DNA of 64,000 nucleotides from Mycobacterium sp. 3519A (lineage in GTDB: Bacteria; Actinomycetota; Actinomycetes; Mycobacteriales; Mycobacteriaceae). The stretch spans positions 1,526,887 to 1,590,886 of the forward strand of contig NZ_OESG01000013.1 in NCBI RefSeq assembly GCF_900240945.1. Reading direction: 5' to 3'. Below the pieces are notes generated by a model that saw only the letters and a list, made by a program, of their open reading frames with translations, was not told the origin of the DNA and did no database searches. Shown here in pieces: positions 15,696-24,204 of the stretch (positions are counted from its first letter, which is position 1; every line of letters starts with the position of its first letter). A program made the position numbers and the translations under genes.

Positions 15696-17447
15696 ATGAC
15701 GACTGCCACACCGACTCGGCCGGCCGCCCCGGCACCCTCGGTCGGTCCCGTGCCGACCGAGCCCGGCCGCTGGCGGCGCTTCCTGCCCAACACGAAGTTC
15801 CTGACTCTCGGCGTGGTGACACTCGTCATCGCATATCTGGCGCTCGTGCCGCTGTACTACCTGTTCTGGGGAACGTTCTTCGACGCAACGGGGTTCACGT
15901 TCTCGGGTTTCGAACGCGCATACGGCAACCACCAGATCTTCGACCTGGTCGGCAACTCCTTGTTGTTCGCAGTGGGGGCGGCGGCGGTGTCGCTGGTGCT
16001 CGGCACCGGGCTGGCGTATCTGAACGTTCGCACCGACGTACCGTTCAAGGCGCTGTTCTTCGCGGCATCGATCATCCCCCTGGTGATACCGGGCATCCTC
16101 TACACGATCGCGTGGATCCTGTTGGGCAGCCCCGATATTGGACTGATCAACCACTACCTGGAGCCGGTTTTCGGGCGCGCGGTGATCGACGTGTTCAGCA
16201 TCTGGGGGATGATCTGGGTCGAGGGCCTGCAACTGTCGCCGATCGTCTTCCTGCTCATGGTCGCCTCGTTCCGCTCGATGGACCCGTCACTTGAAGAGTC
16301 GGCGTTGATGTCGGGCGCAGGCCGGTGGACCGTCTTCCGTAAGGTCACCGTGCCGCTGGCCCGCCCCGCGATCGTGGCCGCGATCCTGATCATGGTGGTG
16401 CGCAGCCTGGAGAGCTTCGAGGTGCCGGCACTGTTGGGTCTGCAGAATGGCACCTATGTGTTCACCAGCCGGATCTATTTCGTGCTGCGGGATTATCCGC
16501 CGGACCTGTCGGCGGCGGGCGCATTGGCGATCGGCCTGCTGATCATCGCCGTGCTCGGCGTCGCGATCTCCAACTTCGCCGGACGCGCCAGCAAGAACTA
16601 CCAGACGGTGACGGGCAAGGGATTTCGGCCCCGGCCAATGGAACTCGGCAAGTGGCGGCCGGTGGCAGGCGTGCTGATCGTCGGCTATTTCCTACTGACC
16701 GTCATCGCGCCGCTGCTGGTGCTGCTGTACACCTCGCTGCTGAAGTTCTACGCGCCGCCGTCGAAGGACACGTTCAAGTCCATGACGCTGGAGAACTACC
16801 GGGCGCTGGCACACACCGCGGACGCCGTCACGGCGCTGAAGAACTCGCTGATCCTCGGGCTGTCGTCGGCGACGCTGGTGATGGCGGTGATGGCGGTGGC
16901 CGCGTGGATCGTGGTGCGCTCGAAGATCCGCGGTCGAAAGATCTTGGACGGGTTGGCTTTCATGCCGCTGGTGGTGCCCGGCCTCGTGATGGGTCTTGCG
17001 CTGAGCTTCGTCTACCTGCGCAGCCCCATCCCGATCTACGGAACGCTGTTCATCCTGCTGATCTCCTACTGCACCCGGTACCTGCCGTACGGCATGCGGT
17101 ACTCGGTGACCTCGATGCAGCAGATCTCCAACGAACTGGAGGAGTCGGCGATGGTGAACGGCGCCAGTTGGTGGCAGACGTTCCGCCGGGTGCTGCTTCC
17201 GCTGCTGATGCCGGGACTGGTTGCGGGCTGGATCTACATCCTCGTCGTTTCGTTCCGCGAGCTGTCCAGTTCAATCCTGTTGTACAGCCCAGGAAACGAA
17301 GTGCTGTCCATCCTGATCTTCGAGCAGTTCGAGAACGGCCAATTCACCGTCTTGTCCGCGCTCGGTGTCGTCATGGTGCTGACGCTGGTCGTGTTGGTCA
17401 CCGTCGCTTACAAGCTCGGGGCCAAGGTCGGCCTCAAGCAGGATTGA
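15696..17447 (+). CDS. ABC importer permease, two fused transmembrane domains
   Basis: A 583-residue inner-membrane permease with about twelve helices in two homologous halves, the arrangement of FbpB/ThiP-type permeases. Each half carries an EAA-type loop for ATPase contact: near residues 195-215 (DPSLEESALMSGAGRW) and 475-495 (SNELEESAMVNGASWW). The cytosolic N-terminal 30 residues are proline-rich. Strong ribosome site GAGGTG. The fused form needs only one gene and one ATPase, which follows 24 bp later. Metal, thiamine or organic-acid import is known for the family; the ligand here is inferred to be the substrate of the catabolic cluster. Confidence 0.92.
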   Translation: MTTATPTRPAAPAPSVGPVPTEPGRWRRFLPNTKFLTLGVVTLVIAYLALVPLYYLFWGTFFDATGFTFSGFERAYGNHQIFDLVGNSLLFAVGAAAVSLVLGTGLAYLNVRTDVPFKALFFAASIIPLVIPGILYTIAWILLGSPDIGLINHYLEPVFGRAVIDVFSIWGMIWVEGLQLSPIVFLLMVASFRSMDPSLEESALMSGAGRWTVFRKVTVPLARPAIVAAILIMVVRSLESFEVPALLGLQNGTYVFTSRIYFVLRDYPPDLSAAGALAIGLLIIAVLGVAISNFAGRASKNYQTVTGKGFRPRPMELGKWRPVAGVLIVGYFLLTVIAPLLVLLYTSLLKFYAPPSKDTFKSMTLENYRALAHTADAVTALKNSLILGLSSATLVMAVMAVAAWIVVRSKIRGRKILDGLAFMPLVVPGLVMGLALSFVYLRSPIPIYGTLFILLISYCTRYLPYGMRYSVTSMQQISNELEESAMVNGASWWQTFRRVLLPLLMPGLVAGWIYILVVSFRELSSSILLYSPGNEVLSILIFEQFENGQFTVLSALGVVMVLTLVVLVTVAYKLGAKVGLKQD

Positions 17448-17471
17448 TCTGGTTGGAAAGGAACTACCGAC

Positions 17472-18632
17472 GTGCTCGAAGTCCAGAACTTGGTCAAGAC
17501 GTTCGACGGTGAACGGCAGAAACGCCGGACCCGCGGGTCGGCCCCCGCCACCAACGCGGAGCCGGCAAGGGTTTTCGCTGTCAACGACGTCAGCTTCAAG
17601 GTCGAACCCGGTGAGTTGTTCACCCTGCTTGGGCCGTCGGGTTGCGGCAAGTCGACGACGCTGCGGTCCATCGCAGGCCTCGAACAACCGGATGCCGGCG
17701 TCGTCTCGGTGGGCGGCAACGTGTTGTTCGCGGCGGGTGCGGTGACACAGAAGCGGGTGAATGTGCCTGCCAACAAGCGCGGACTGGGAATGGTCTTCCA
17801 GTCGTACGCGATCTGGCCGCACATGAGCGTCTTCGAGAATGTCGCCTTCCCACTGCGGGTGCGGCCGCGGCGGCAGCGTCCCGCCAAGCGCGAGATCACC
17901 GAACGCGTGGAACGGGTGCTCGAGACCATGGAACTGCTGCAGTACGCCGACCGGCATGCCACCAAGTTGTCCGGTGGACAGCAGCAGCGGCTCGCGTTGG
18001 CGCGTGCGATCGTGATCGAGCCGTCGCTACTGCTGCTCGACGAGCCGTTGTCCAACCTGGACGCCAAACTCCGTGAGTCGCTTCGCTTCGAACTCAAACG
18101 ACTGCAGCGCGAACTCGGCATCACGTCGATCTACGTCACCCACGACCAGATCGAGGCCCTGTCGCTGTCGTCGAGCATCGCCGTGATGAAGGCCGGCGAG
18201 GTGGTGCAGCTGGGCAAGCCGCGCGCCATCTACGAGAACCCGCAGAGCAAGTTCGTCGCGGAGTTCATCGGGACGTCGAACTTCATCGACGGCACCGTCG
18301 CGTCGCGAAGCGGTGACCGGCACGTCGTCGAGACGCGCGACGGCCGCCTGACACTCGAGTCGGGTGCGCACGTCGAACCGGGAACCGAGGTGGTGGTGTC
18401 CATCCGGCCGGAGGCGGTCATGCTGACCACCGACCATCCGGCAGGCGCGGAGAACGTGTGGGAAGGCAACGTCACCACCCGCGCGTTCCTCGGCGATGCG
18501 GTCGACCACGTGGTGGCTGTCGGCAAGCACGAGATCCGCGCGCGCTGCCTGCCGCACATCTCGCACGCGCCGGGAACGACGGTGTATCTGGACATGCAGC
18601 CAGGCAAGCTGTCGCTCGTCCCCGTCGACTGA
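17472..18632 (+). CDS. ABC importer ATPase (FbpC/PotA type)
   Basis: A 386-residue ATPase. Walker A GPSGCGKST, Q-loop FQSYAIWPHMSV, signature LSGGQQQRLALARA, Walker B LLLLDEPLSNLDAKLR and the H-loop VTHDQ are all visible, followed by a C-terminal TOBE-like domain of about 110 residues. A short insertion of charged residues (RQKRRTRGSAPATN) lies between the first two strands near residues 15-30. GTG start after GGAAAGGAAC. It energises the permease encoded immediately upstream and presumably serves all four solute-binding proteins of the cluster. Confidence 0.93.
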   Translation: MLEVQNLVKTFDGERQKRRTRGSAPATNAEPARVFAVNDVSFKVEPGELFTLLGPSGCGKSTTLRSIAGLEQPDAGVVSVGGNVLFAAGAVTQKRVNVPANKRGLGMVFQSYAIWPHMSVFENVAFPLRVRPRRQRPAKREITERVERVLETMELLQYADRHATKLSGGQQQRLALARAIVIEPSLLLLDEPLSNLDAKLRESLRFELKRLQRELGITSIYVTHDQIEALSLSSSIAVMKAGEVVQLGKPRAIYENPQSKFVAEFIGTSNFIDGTVASRSGDRHVVETRDGRLTLESGAHVEPGTEVVVSIRPEAVMLTTDHPAGAENVWEGNVTTRAFLGDAVDHVVAVGKHEIRARCLPHISHAPGTTVYLDMQPGKLSLVPVD

Positions 18633-18640
18633 CCGCGAGT

Positions 18641-19882
18641 ATGCGTGTTGCGGAAGTACTGAAAAACCGCGATTTCAACCTCTACTGGGCGGGCGTGGTG
18701 TTCTCCCAGATCGGCACCAGGGGGACCGTCGCGGCGAACCTCTACCACGTCTACCAACTGACCGGATCGGTCACCCAGACCGGGTTGGTCGGTGCCGCAC
18801 AGGCCGTCGCGCTTCTGGTCTTGAGCCCGCTCGGCGGCGTGTTCGCCGACCGGTGGGACCGCCGCAGGCTGCTGCAGTGGTCCCAGGCGGTGGCGATGGT
18901 GGTGGCCGGCGGCCTCGCGGCGCTGACGCTCACCGGCCACATCGTGGCATGGCAGGTGTTGGTGTCTGTCGTGTTGACCACCGCCGCAGCGACTTTCGAC
19001 CAGCCGGCCAGGCAGGCGCTGATCCCTGCGCTGGTGCCGCGCACACAGTTGCCGCAGGCGTTTGCGTTGCTCAATCCGTCGCGCGAGATCGCGGTGCTGC
19101 TGGGTCCCGCCCTGGCGGGCATCTTCATCGGCATGGCAGGCCCGGGCCTGATGTACGCGGTCGATGCGGGCACCTACGCGGTGCTGGTCGTCATCCTGCA
19201 GGTGCTGCGCGTCGCGAAACTCGAAGGAGCCGGATCGCATACCTCGGTGTGGTGGCAACTGGTCGAGGGTGCGCGATTCGTCAAGGGCCGCAAAATCATC
19301 TGGATGCTGATGTCGCTGGACCTTTCGGCGACGCTGTTCGGCGCGTACCGCGTCGTACTGCCAGCGTTGTGCGCCACGGTCTTTCATGTGGGTCCGCAGG
19401 GCTACGGTGCGCTGTCCGCCGCCCCGTCGGCGGGCGCACTGCTCGCCACGTACACGGTGTTCCGAGTGGTCGACAGGACGCAGCGGCTGGGCAGGGTGCT
19501 GCTGGTGTCGACGGTGCTGTACGGACTCTCCAATGTCGCGCTGGCACAGGCGCACCTGTTTGTGATCGCCGTCGCGGCGGGCCTGATGATCGGAGCCTTC
19601 GACGCGATGGCCACCACGATCCGCCATGCCGCCGTGCAACTCGAGACGCCCGACGAATTGCGCGGAAGGGTTTCGGCGATCTATCAGATGTCCTCGCGCG
19701 GCGGTCCGGCCCTCGGCGACACACTTGTCGGCGCGGTAGCAGGTGCACTCGGCCCCGTGACGGCGCTGACCGTCGGCGGCGCGCTCGCGGCGGTCTATGC
19801 GGGCGTCTTCGTCGCAAGGCCGAACCCGGTTCGCGCGTACCAGGGCGTCAACCAAGACGAGGACGCGACCGTGCCGACCTGA
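18641..19882 (+). CDS. MFS transporter (EntS/DHA3-like)
   Basis: A 413-residue major-facilitator protein with about twelve membrane helices. The N-terminus FNLYWAGVVFSQIGT and the loop GGVFADRWDRRRLL are typical of the EntS/MefA-like branch, mostly exporters. The ATG at 18641 is 9 bp after the ATPase stop; longer in-frame starts would overlap the ATPase. As last gene of the importer operon it may export a pathway intermediate or end-product, or add a second uptake route. Direction of transport cannot be told from sequence. Confidence 0.85.
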   Translation: MRVAEVLKNRDFNLYWAGVVFSQIGTRGTVAANLYHVYQLTGSVTQTGLVGAAQAVALLVLSPLGGVFADRWDRRRLLQWSQAVAMVVAGGLAALTLTGHIVAWQVLVSVVLTTAAATFDQPARQALIPALVPRTQLPQAFALLNPSREIAVLLGPALAGIFIGMAGPGLMYAVDAGTYAVLVVILQVLRVAKLEGAGSHTSVWWQLVEGARFVKGRKIIWMLMSLDLSATLFGAYRVVLPALCATVFHVGPQGYGALSAAPSAGALLATYTVFRVVDRTQRLGRVLLVSTVLYGLSNVALAQAHLFVIAVAAGLMIGAFDAMATTIRHAAVQLETPDELRGRVSAIYQMSSRGGPALGDTLVGAVAGALGPVTALTVGGALAAVYAGVFVARPNPVRAYQGVNQDEDATVPT

Positions 19883-19899
19883 CCTTGACACTCACCCAA

Positions 19900-19912
19900 T
19901 TGGTAATACCAT
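19900..19912. promoter_or_regulatory. GntR/FadR-type operator (TTGGT-AAT-ACCAT)
   Basis: A 9/10 match to the cluster operator, within a longer inverted repeat AATTGGTAATACCATTA, 28 bp upstream of the bicupin 3 start at 19941. It marks a separate promoter for the bicupin 3-EutA-aldolase operon. Confidence 0.72.
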
Positions 19913-19940
19913 TAGGTCAAACTGCTTATGGAGGATGCAC

Positions 19941-21086
19941 GTGGCCAAAGACGCAATCGTTTCCGACGCTCTGGCGAAAAAGTTCGCCACCGAAAAGGAT
20001 TCGCCCTACGTGCGATGGGTTCGCGACGAGGGCCTCGACATCATCAGCGCCCACTACGTCCCCGACCTCAACACCGTTGAGCTGAAGCCGTGGGCACGCC
20101 GCGGCGGGCGCGGAGTCTTCATCAACCACGAAGCCTCGCGCACCTCCAACGACTGCTACGTGTGCGAGATCCCGGCAGGTCGCGAACTGGCACCGCAGCG
20201 GCAGCTGTTCGAAGAGATGATCCTGGTGCTGTCCGGTCACGGCTCCACGTCGGTGTGGAACGACGCCGGAGCGAAGGTGACCTTCGAGTGGGGGCCCGGC
20301 GCGATGTTCGCGATTCCGCTCAACACCTGGCACCAACACTTCAACGGGTCCGGCACCACCGCTGCCCGGTTCGTGTCGTCGACCAACCTGCCTCCGGTGA
20401 TCAACCTCTACGACGAAGCCGACTTCGTGTTCAACACCGCACACGACTTCGTCGGGCGATTCGCCGGTGAGCCGGACTATTTCGCACCGAAGGACGAGCA
20501 AGACGGTCTGCTGCTGAAGACCAACTTCGTGGCCAACACCATTGACCTGCCGTTGATTTCGGCCAAGGAACGCGGCGCCGGCGGCGGACACATCCGCTTC
20601 TCGATGGCCAAGGGGTCGATGAACAGCCACATCTCGCAGTTCGGCACCGCCACCTACAAGAAGGGCCACCGGCACGGACCCGGTGCCCACGTGATCATTC
20701 TGAGCGGCCAGGGTTTCTCGCTGATGTGGCCGGAGGGCGAAGAGCCCCGTCGCTACGACTGGCAGCCGGGCACGCTGATCGTGCCGCCGAACATGTGGTT
20801 CCATCAGCACTTCAACACGGGCGCAACGCCCGCGCGCTACCTCGCCTTCAAGCACGAGGTGGTGTCGGTGCGCAACGCGCAAGGGGTTCCGAAGGCGTGG
20901 ATAAGCCAGCGCATCGGCGGCGATCAGATCGATTACGCCGACGAGTCGCCGGTCGTCCGCGACACATTCGCCAAGGCGCTCGCGGAGAACGGCCTGGTGC
21001 CGAAGATGGATGAGGCCTACGCCGCCGAACTGGCCGATCTGCCGCCGAAGCCGGGCGAGCAGGTGCCGGTGGCGTCGCCGGCATGA
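19941..21086 (+). CDS. Bicupin protein 3
   Basis: A 381-residue two-domain cupin. In domain 1 the canonical His pair is replaced by Q86-R-Q88 (APQRQLFEEM), with E91/E92 and H131 kept. Domain 2 has a His-rich site GHRHGPGAH (H243, H245, H250) with H288 and H290 (WFHQHFN) and is probably the metal-binding catalytic half. GTG at 19941 is chosen because GGAGG lies six bases before it; an in-frame ATG at 19935 overlaps that ribosome site. Its stop overlaps the EutA-like start. Ring-cleavage or another oxygenase role is inferred only from fold and context. Confidence 0.8.
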   Translation: MAKDAIVSDALAKKFATEKDSPYVRWVRDEGLDIISAHYVPDLNTVELKPWARRGGRGVFINHEASRTSNDCYVCEIPAGRELAPQRQLFEEMILVLSGHGSTSVWNDAGAKVTFEWGPGAMFAIPLNTWHQHFNGSGTTAARFVSSTNLPPVINLYDEADFVFNTAHDFVGRFAGEPDYFAPKDEQDGLLLKTNFVANTIDLPLISAKERGAGGGHIRFSMAKGSMNSHISQFGTATYKKGHRHGPGAHVIILSGQGFSLMWPEGEEPRRYDWQPGTLIVPPNMWFHQHFNTGATPARYLAFKHEVVSVRNAQGVPKAWISQRIGGDQIDYADESPVVRDTFAKALAENGLVPKMDEAYAAELADLPPKPGEQVPVASPA

Positions 21087-22603
21087 CCCACGATCCCGAC
21101 CACGAACACGACGAACCCGATCTGTCGCTCGCCGACAACCCGATCTGGCAGCAGGACAACGTCACTCTGCACAGCGTCGGCATCGACATCGGCAGTTCGG
21201 GCACGCAGGTGGTGTTCTCGAGGCTGGCGCTGCGCAGACGCGGCGAGGACCTCACCAGCCGGTACGTCGTGGTGTCGAGGGACACCCTGTTCGAGTCGGA
21301 ATTGGAGTTGACGCCGTACACCGACGATCTGCAGATCGACGCGGCGGCGCTGGGTCGCATGCTCGACGCGGCCTACGACGGAGCGGGACGACAACCGGAG
21401 GACGTCGACACCGGCGTGGTGATCCTGACCGGCGAGGCGCTACGCCGCCGTAATGCGGAACGGATCGCAGCGGTGGTCGCCGAGCGGGCGGGTGACCTGG
21501 TGTGCGCGACGGCCGGCCACCACATGGAGGCCATGCTCGCGGCGTACGGGTCAGGTGCGGTGCGCGCCTCGCATGACGGCTGGGAGCGCATCCTGAACAT
21601 CGACATAGGCGGCGGCACAACCAAGCTCGCGATCACCGATCGCGGACGGGTACTTGCCACCGCCGCCATCCATGTCGGCGGGCGGCTGATCGCGGTCGAC
21701 GGTGACACCGTCACGCGCATCGAACCGGGCGGTCGCAGGCACGCCGCCGCGGTCGGCCTCGATCTCGATCTCGGCAGCCGGGTGTCGTCGGCCGACCTGG
21801 ACGCGATCGCCTCCGAAATGGCCGACCAGGTCATCGCGGCGGTGCGGGGCGAGCCGTCGGCGGGGCCGCTGTTCCTGACCGACCCCATCGCGGTGCAGGG
21901 CGTGGATGGCATCATCTTCTCCGGCGGAGTCGCGGAGTATGTGTACCACACCGAGACAAGGGATTTCGGTGACCTGGGCCGTCGGCTAGGGCTGGCGCTC
22001 GCCGAGCGCACCGACGAACTGCCCGCGCCCGTGCTGGTCGCGGCGCAACGTATTCGCGCGACAGTGCTCGGCGCGTCGGAGTACACCGTTCAACTCAGCG
22101 GGATCACCAGCTTCATCCCGGCGCCGGACAGCACGCTGCCGAGACGCAACCTGCAAGTGGCGCGGCCGGAATATACACTCGGCGAGGTGGTCGACCGCGA
22201 CGCGGTGGCGTCGGCGATCGAACATCATCTGTCGATGTTCGGCCTGCACGACGCGGCGGCCGATGTGGCGCTGGCGCTGCGCTGGACCGGTACGCCGAAC
22301 TACCGCCGGTTGCGTTCGTTCGCCGAAGGTGTGGTGGCGGGACTGCGCTGGCGGATGGCCAACGGGCACCCGGTCTATCTGATGATCGACGGTGATATCG
22401 CGCTTACCCTCGGCACTATCCTGCATGACGAGCTCGAGGTATCCAACGATCTGCTCATCCTCGACGGAATCGATTTACGTGACTTCGATTTCGTCGATCT
22501 GGGTCGGATACGGCATCCGTCGAACACTGTGCCGGTGACCATCAAATCGCTGGTGTTCTCGGCAAGCGAGAATCCGGCGGACCGGGCTGCCGTACTGACA
22601 TGA
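21083..22603 (+). CDS. EutA-like reactivating factor (ASKHA fold)
   Basis: A 506-residue protein resembling EutA, the ATP-dependent reactivase of adenosylcobalamin ethanolamine ammonia-lyase. Phosphate loops of the actin/Hsp70 fold are visible as GIDIGSSGTQVVFSRL near residue 33 and NIDIGGGTTKLAI near 173, and the adenosine-type motif IFSGGVAEYV near 276. There are no eutBC genes, microcompartment genes or B12 enzymes in the window. It is coupled by ATGA overlaps to bicupin 3 upstream and the class II aldolase downstream, so the client is probably one of these. The first 25 residues are an acidic, His-containing extension. Confidence 0.85.
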   Translation: MTHDPDHEHDEPDLSLADNPIWQQDNVTLHSVGIDIGSSGTQVVFSRLALRRRGEDLTSRYVVVSRDTLFESELELTPYTDDLQIDAAALGRMLDAAYDGAGRQPEDVDTGVVILTGEALRRRNAERIAAVVAERAGDLVCATAGHHMEAMLAAYGSGAVRASHDGWERILNIDIGGGTTKLAITDRGRVLATAAIHVGGRLIAVDGDTVTRIEPGGRRHAAAVGLDLDLGSRVSSADLDAIASEMADQVIAAVRGEPSAGPLFLTDPIAVQGVDGIIFSGGVAEYVYHTETRDFGDLGRRLGLALAERTDELPAPVLVAAQRIRATVLGASEYTVQLSGITSFIPAPDSTLPRRNLQVARPEYTLGEVVDRDAVASAIEHHLSMFGLHDAAADVALALRWTGTPNYRRLRSFAEGVVAGLRWRMANGHPVYLMIDGDIALTLGTILHDELEVSNDLLILDGIDLRDFDFVDLGRIRHPSNTVPVTIKSLVFSASENPADRAAVLT

Positions 22604-23316
22604 GCGATTTGTCAACCACCGTCGCCACGGCCTGCCGCATCCTGGCCCAGCAGGGATTGGCCGCCGATGTCCTCGGCCACGTCAGCGTCCGGTTGGACGA
22701 GGACCGAATCCTGTTGCGCTGCCGCGGTCCTCGGGATCGGGGGCTGTTGTTCACCGAAACCGACGACGTTCGCGTCGTCGACCTGAACGGCCGTGGCGAG
22801 CTCGACGGCGGGTACGCGGTGCCCAACGAGTTCCACATCCACACCGAACTCTTCCGGGCCAGGCCCGACGTGCAGGCAGTGGTGCACGCCCACCCACGTG
22901 AGGTGATGGTCGCCGACCTGGCCGGGATCGGACTGCGACAGGTGTTCGGCGCCTACAACATTCCGGCGTCCCGACTGGCGCATGACGGCATCCCGGTGTA
23001 CCCGCGCTCGGTGCTGGTCCGCACGCCCGAGCTGGGCAGGGCTGTCGCGGCGGCCGTTGGCAGCGCCACGGTGTGCCTGTTACGCGGACACGGCATCGTG
23101 ACCGTGGGGGAGTCGGTGGAGCAGGCGACGTTGCGCGCCCTCGACCTCGTCGAGTTGGCCCGCATCACGACCGAGGTGGCAGTGCTCGGCGGTCGCCCTG
23201 CGGTGCTATCCGAGGACGACCGCCGCGAGCTGCCCGATCTGGGCTCGGTGTTCAACGACTTGTCGCGCTGGCGGCACTACGCCGGCCGGCTGGAAGTCGC
23301 CGGGCTGTCGCTATAA
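22600..23316 (+). CDS. Class II aldolase/adducin family protein (possible aromatic decarboxylase)
   Basis: A 238-residue FucA-like metal-dependent lyase. Zinc ligands are visible in VVHAHPREV (the two His) and in LLRGHGIVTVG (third His), with FHIHTELFRARPDV before them. Sugar-phosphate aldolases share this fold, but so does PhtC, the 3,4-dihydroxyphthalate 2-decarboxylase of actinobacterial phthalate pathways. In this aromatic cluster a decarboxylase role is as likely as an aldol cleavage. ATGA overlap with the EutA-like gene; its stop overlaps by 6 bp the convergent stop of the next gene. Confidence 0.85.
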   Translation: MSDLSTTVATACRILAQQGLAADVLGHVSVRLDEDRILLRCRGPRDRGLLFTETDDVRVVDLNGRGELDGGYAVPNEFHIHTELFRARPDVQAVVHAHPREVMVADLAGIGLRQVFGAYNIPASRLAHDGIPVYPRSVLVRTPELGRAVAAAVGSATVCLLRGHGIVTVGESVEQATLRALDLVELARITTEVAVLGGRPAVLSEDDRRELPDLGSVFNDLSRWRHYAGRLEVAGLSL

Positions 23317-24165
23317 CCCGCCGTCGGCCTTGGCCAGCGGCGCGACCCGGCGGCCCAGATAGCTGCATTCCGGCCCGTACAACAAATCGGCGACATCCGC
23401 TGCGGTCAGCGTCTTGATCAGCTGGTCGATCTGACCGGTCAGCGGCAATACCAGTCCGCCGTTCTGGGCGAGGTCGAGGACGAAATCCATGTCCTTCTCC
23501 TGCCACGTGAACCGGGTGCTGTCCCACCGGCGCAGTGTGCCGTTGTCGCCTGGACACTTCAGCAGGACCTCGCGCATACGCTGCGCGTCGACGCCGTATC
23601 GCTTTGCGATGGCCAGCGTTTCGAAGTTCGCGACGCAGTGCACCCAGTGCAGCAGGTTGTTGCAGGTCTTGGCGAGTTGGCCTGCGCCGAGCGGTCCGAC
23701 ATGTTCGACGCCCCGGCTGTAGCTCATCATCACCGGTCGCGCCCGCTCCACATCGGCGGCGTCACCGCCGCACAGCGACAGCAGGTTGCCGTCTTTGGCG
23801 CCCTGCGCGCCGAACACCACCGGTGCGTCGATCAGCCGGATCTCCTTCGGCTTGAAGATCGCGGCCAGCCGCTGCATGAAGTCCAGACTGTGTGTGCCCG
23901 CGACGACGACGAGTTGACCTGCCTTGCCGTGCAGCGTCAATTCCTCTGCGACGGATTCCATCTGGTCGTCGGTGCGCAGGCATGCGACGACGATGTCGCT
24001 ACTGGTCGCCAGTTCGGCGAGGCCGGACGCCGGAGTCGCACCTGCGGCGGCGGCCGTCGCCAACCGGTCGGCGTCGATGTCGTAGGCGATCACGTCGAAG
24101 CCGTTGGCGACCATGTGGCCCGCCATCGGCTGCCCCATATCGCCGACGCCGATGATTCCGATCAT
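23311..24165 (-). CDS. 3-hydroxyisobutyrate dehydrogenase-family oxidoreductase
   Basis: A 284-residue beta-hydroxyacid dehydrogenase. N-terminal dinucleotide motif IGVGDMGQPMAGHM and the catalytic Lys166 in GAGQLAKTCNN are present, and length is typical. Enzymes of this family oxidise 3-hydroxy acids or reduce semialdehydes; the LigC-like hydroxymuconic semialdehyde step is carried out by a different family, so this one may act on a branched intermediate. It is downstream of a solute-binding gene (39 bp) in the only minus-strand operon in the middle of the cluster. Confidence 0.88.
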   Translation of the reverse strand: MIGIIGVGDMGQPMAGHMVANGFDVIAYDIDADRLATAAAAGATPASGLAELATSSDIVVACLRTDDQMESVAEELTLHGKAGQLVVVAGTHSLDFMQRLAAIFKPKEIRLIDAPVVFGAQGAKDGNLLSLCGGDAADVERARPVMMSYSRGVEHVGPLGAGQLAKTCNNLLHWVHCVANFETLAIAKRYGVDAQRMREVLLKCPGDNGTLRRWDSTRFTWQEKDMDFVLDLAQNGGLVLPLTGQIDQLIKTLTAADVADLLYGPECSYLGRRVAPLAKADGGL

Positions 24166-24204
24166 GTAGCTGCCTTTCTGATTTGTGTCTCGTTGTGACG
24201 GGCG

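Noticed and set aside
18230..19891. 553-codon minus-strand frame opposite the MFS gene
   Set aside because: Low-complexity Arg/His/Gln-rich translation, fully opposite a convincing transporter.
21083..22603. Ethanolamine utilisation operon
   Set aside because: No eutB, eutC or microcompartment shell genes in the window; only the EutA-like protein is present.
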